Positions 5,435 to 6,808 of a stretch of DNA of 6,808 nucleotides are shown here, piece after piece. The stretch comes from CAZYWA01 sp964650975 [NCBI: uncultured bacterium] (lineage in GTDB: Bacteria; JADJOY01): assembly GCA_964650975.1 (NCBI GenBank), contig CAZYWA010000446.1, positions 1 through 6,808 of the forward strand, given 5' to 3'. The notes below the pieces were generated by a model, which saw only the letters and a list, made by a program, of their open reading frames with translations, made no database searches and had not been told where the DNA came from. Each line of letters starts with the position of its first letter. Position 1 is the first letter of the stretch. The position numbers and the translations under genes are program-made.

Positions 5435-5851
5435 CTACTCCCTGGTGAGGGCGAGCGAGTACGAGGTGTCCTCGCCCGAGATGGTGAGGTGGCCGTTCAT
5501 GACGTCCTTGCTCACGAGCGTACCGTCGAAGATGGCGGTGCCGAGAGTCCCGCCGCTCGCGACGATCGTCACGTCGGTGTCGGATCGGGCGCCCGTGACG
5601 TCGCCCTCGAGAGCTTGCTCGGTGAGGCCCGAGACCGACGCGGTCCCCGAGAGCTGACTGTCGGAGTCCTCCGTCAGCGAGAGCTCGACCGTGGCGACAC
5701 CGATTCCCAGCACGTCGATCTCGCCCGACCAGTTCCCGGTCAGAGAACCGGATGTGTCCTGGCTGTCCGAGCTGGATTTCGAGAGTCCGCAGCCGGGGGA
5801 AAGCGTCACCAGGGCGGCCGTCACCGCGAGGGCCGTCGCACGTCGGATCAT
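5435..5851 (-). CDS. Small beta-rich lipoprotein, unknown function
   Basis: Predicted 138-residue protein. Residues 1-20 are a signal sequence (MIRRATALAVTAALVTLSPG) with Cys21 as the lipid-anchored residue (LSPGC). A Ser/Asp-rich linker (24-36) is followed by regularly alternating strands: LTGNWSGEIDVLG, ATVELSLTED, QLSGTASVSG, SDTDVTIVASGG, TAIFDGTLVS, MNGHLTISG, YSLALTRE. The pattern (a starting GxW, then up-and-down strands with polar turns) resembles small beta-barrel or lipocalin-like lipoproteins, which often bind small hydrophobic ligands, but I cannot assign a family. The ATG at 5849-5851 is preferred over the in-frame GTG at 5858-5860 because the GGAGG is correctly spaced for the ATG and overlaps the GTG. 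It is probably transcribed with the cysteine-repeat gene upstream (81-base gap) and the RGG-tailed lipoprotein downstream (5-base gap). Confidence 0.87.
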   Translation of the reverse strand: MIRRATALAVTAALVTLSPGCGLSKSSSDSQDTSGSLTGNWSGEIDVLGIGVATVELSLTEDSDSQLSGTASVSGLTEQALEGDVTGARSDTDVTIVASGGTLGTAIFDGTLVSKDVMNGHLTISGEDTSYSLALTRE

Positions 5852-5859
5852 TCGAAGCA

Positions 5860-5864
5860 CCTCC
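5860..5864 (-). promoter_or_regulatory. Ribosome binding site deciding the start at 5851
   Basis: GGAGG on the minus strand, 8 bases before the ATG at 5849-5851. The alternative GTG at 5858-5860 overlaps this site and so cannot use it. Confidence 0.75.
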
Positions 5865-5932
5865 GTCGAAGCATCATCGGGCTCTGTGTGTCGTTGCGCC
5901 AGGGTCGTCGGATCGCCGCGCCGACCTGCTGC

Positions 5933-6532
5933 TCACGGGTGGAACCGCAGAAGTGCGGGGTCTGGCGCGCAGGCGAGGGAGCCCGAACCGTCCGGCGACG
6001 GGCGACAGGTGCCCGTGATCGAGTGGTCTCCGTCTGCGAAAGAGCAGGCGTCGGCCGCGCTCCCGCCGTCGCACGCGGACACCGCGGCTTGCGGTGGACG
6101 GAAATGCGCTCGGGACGGAGGTGGCGGGCCGTCGGGCCGGCAGGCGACGACGGCGCCACTCGGCGCGTCGCTTTCTTGGCAGACGCCGGCCAGTGCATGG
6201 CCGTCCGGCAAGGCGACGGTGCACGCGGCTCGAGCGGCGAGCCCGGCACAGGCGTCGATCGCTGCCGCCGGTGGGCCACCACCGGGAGGGCCGCTCGGGA
6301 CGCACGCGAGGGTGCCGTCGCTTCGCGGGCTCGCGCGGCAACTGCCGTCGGTCACCTCGTCCGTCGCGACCGTGGCCGCGCACGTGTCGCCTTCCCGGAG
6401 CCCGCTGCACGCCGCGGCGGCGTCCTGCGGTTGATCCGGGGCGGTGGCCGCCAGGGCGTTCGACGAAGTGGAGAGCGTGAGCGTCGCCGCGAAAACGAGC
6501 GTCCAGACGCGGAGCCTTGGTAAATTTCGCAT
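5933..6532 (-). CDS. Secreted protein with three four-cysteine repeats
   Basis: Predicted 199-residue exported protein. Residues 1-29 are a Sec signal peptide (MRNLPRLRVWTLVFAATLTL, then STSSNALAA), with likely cleavage at or just after ALA. The mature part is three degenerate repeats, each with four cysteines: 42/51/65/77, 95/104/118/131 and 154/163/176/188. Spacing is nearly constant (9, then 13-14, then 12-13 residues). The consensus is ACxGLxxxxxC ... G-x-C-x-x-S ... xGxLAC-x-P. Gly/Pro-rich linkers (79-89, 132-148) separate them. Two disulfides per repeat are likely; the role may be extracellular binding or structural, and I do not know the family's function. The ATG at 6530-6532 was chosen because GGGAGG (6542-6547) lies 9 bases upstream; the in-frame ATG at 6554-6556 has no such site. 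First gene of the likely three-gene operon, with a highly structured leader. Confidence 0.85.
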   Translation of the reverse strand: MRNLPRLRVWTLVFAATLTLSTSSNALAATAPDQPQDAAAACSGLREGDTCAATVATDEVTDGSCRASPRSDGTLACVPSGPPGGGPPAAAIDACAGLAARAACTVALPDGHALAGVCQESDAPSGAVVACRPDGPPPPSRAHFRPPQAAVSACDGGSAADACSFADGDHSITGTCRPSPDGSGSLACAPDPALLRFHP

Positions 6533-6559
6533 CTTCGTCGTCCTCCCGTCGCACATCTG

Positions 6560-6658
6560 CGCACCCGGCCGATGGGGTGCGGTGGTTCAGCTCGCTAGGT
6601 GCGTGCTCGTCGAGAAGCACGTTAGCGAGCGCGTCTTACGGAAACCTTGCGAGACGCG
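6560..6658 (-). promoter_or_regulatory. Leader with three consecutive perfect stem-loops
   Basis: Upstream of the cysteine-repeat gene are three inverted repeats. (1) 6560-6566 pairs with 6575-6581 (CGCACCC/GGGTGCG, 8-base loop). (2) 6590-6597 pairs with 6623-6630 (GCTCGCTA/TAGCGAGC), with an inner stem 6602-6607/6616-6621 (CGTGCT/AGCACG) and an 8-base loop. (3) 6630-6636 pairs with 6652-6658 (CGCGTCT/AGACGCG, 15-base loop). The first ends 13 bases before the ribosome binding site. This could be a structured 5' untranslated region, an attenuator or a protein-binding DNA region. I could not match it to a known riboswitch. No sigma-70 promoter is obvious. Confidence 0.45.
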
Positions 6659-6728
6659 GAGTGGCCGCCGGCCCCGAGGAGACGGAAGCCGGACCCTTCG
6701 AGTAGGGAGCCGACCGCTCGCTGGCGGG

Positions 6729-6756
6729 CTGCTAGGTGAATGAAGCGAGCTAGCAG
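6729..6756. repeat. Inverted repeat beside the possible IS end
   Basis: CTGCTAG (6729-6735) and CTAGCAG (6750-6756) form a 7-bp stem with a 14-base loop. The right arm overlaps the sequence resembling an insertion-sequence terminus at 6754. Confidence 0.45.
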
Positions 6757-6808
6757 GCTGCTGAAAAACTGGTCCCCGAGGGGAGACACCTGGGTTGTTT
6801 GACCGTAT
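6754..6808. mobile_element. Possible end of an insertion sequence running off the right edge
   Basis: CAGGCTGCTGAAAAACT at 6754-6770 resembles the terminal inverted repeats of several transposon groups that begin with GGCTGTTGAAAAA-like sequences (IS1182 and related elements, from memory). No transposase is in the window, so the element, if real, would continue to the right. It may also be a solo end left by a lost element. Confidence 0.35.

Noticed and set aside
5324-6523. The longest open frame of the window, 399 codons on the plus strand.
   Set aside because: It is antisense to three minus-strand genes with signal peptides and good ribosome binding sites. Its product is an Arg-rich, low-complexity translation typical of GC-rich shadows.
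6602-6640. The stem-loops around GTTAGCG considered as an integron attC site.
   Set aside because: The bases do not fit the GTTRRRY/RYYYAAC core pair, no integron integrase is present, and the recombinase relic at 1357 is not of the IntI type.
1-6808. CRISPR arrays, tRNA or rRNA genes, and toxin-antitoxin pairs.
   Set aside because: No evenly spaced repeats, no cloverleaf with a GGTTCRANNCC-like arm and no rRNA sequence were seen. No small overlapping gene pair with known toxin or antitoxin motifs is present.

Overview
The window is GC-rich DNA, probably from a Gram-negative bacterium. Five predicted proteins are lipoproteins or secreted proteins with clear export signals, and a sixth is also a lipoprotein candidate. 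The delta-proteobacterial/myxobacterial type of genome is a reasonable guess (sigma-54 regulator relic, HEAT protein, lipoproteins with Ig-like folds, a propeller-repeat protein), but nothing here fixes the taxonomy. The layout is accessory-like: a few intact genes for exported proteins sit among broken pieces of regulators, transposases, an integrase and phage genes.

Left part (1-2080). All recognisable content is on the minus strand. At the edge is a sigma-54 response-regulator gene that has lost most of its middle. Next is a small HEAT-repeat protein (425-754). Then comes a decayed coding tract with two in-frame stops (827-1329), the C-terminal end of a tyrosine recombinase (1357-1530) and a frameshifted piece of an IS110-family transposase (1632-1834). 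Positions 1835-2083 hold no gene that I can support.

Middle (2084-4850). Two plus-strand lipoprotein genes (2084-2668, with a Big_2 Ig-like domain, and 2758-3243) form a likely operon. A truncated, frameshifted beta-propeller-type gene on the minus strand (3250-3761) converges on them. It is joined directly to a fragment resembling the tail of a phage terminase large subunit (3763-3893). A plus-strand lipoprotein gene (3974-4480) follows, and then a longer minus-strand terminase remnant (4527-4846) carrying the same tail. The two tail copies are direct repeats flanking the lipoprotein gene, and both break reading frame at exactly the same place.

Right part (4893-6808). Three intact minus-strand genes run 6532 -> 5933 -> 5435 -> 4893: a secreted protein with three four-cysteine repeats, a small beta-rich lipoprotein, and a helical lipoprotein with an Arg-Gly-Gly tail. 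The last two are 5 bases apart. Upstream lies a leader with three consecutive perfect stem-loops (6560-6658), and near the right edge a sequence resembling an insertion-sequence end.

I see no CRISPR array, tRNA, rRNA or complete mobile element. I did not find an evident new multi-gene system. The most unusual items are the duplicated terminase tail with its shared frame break, and the structured leader ahead of the cysteine-repeat gene.
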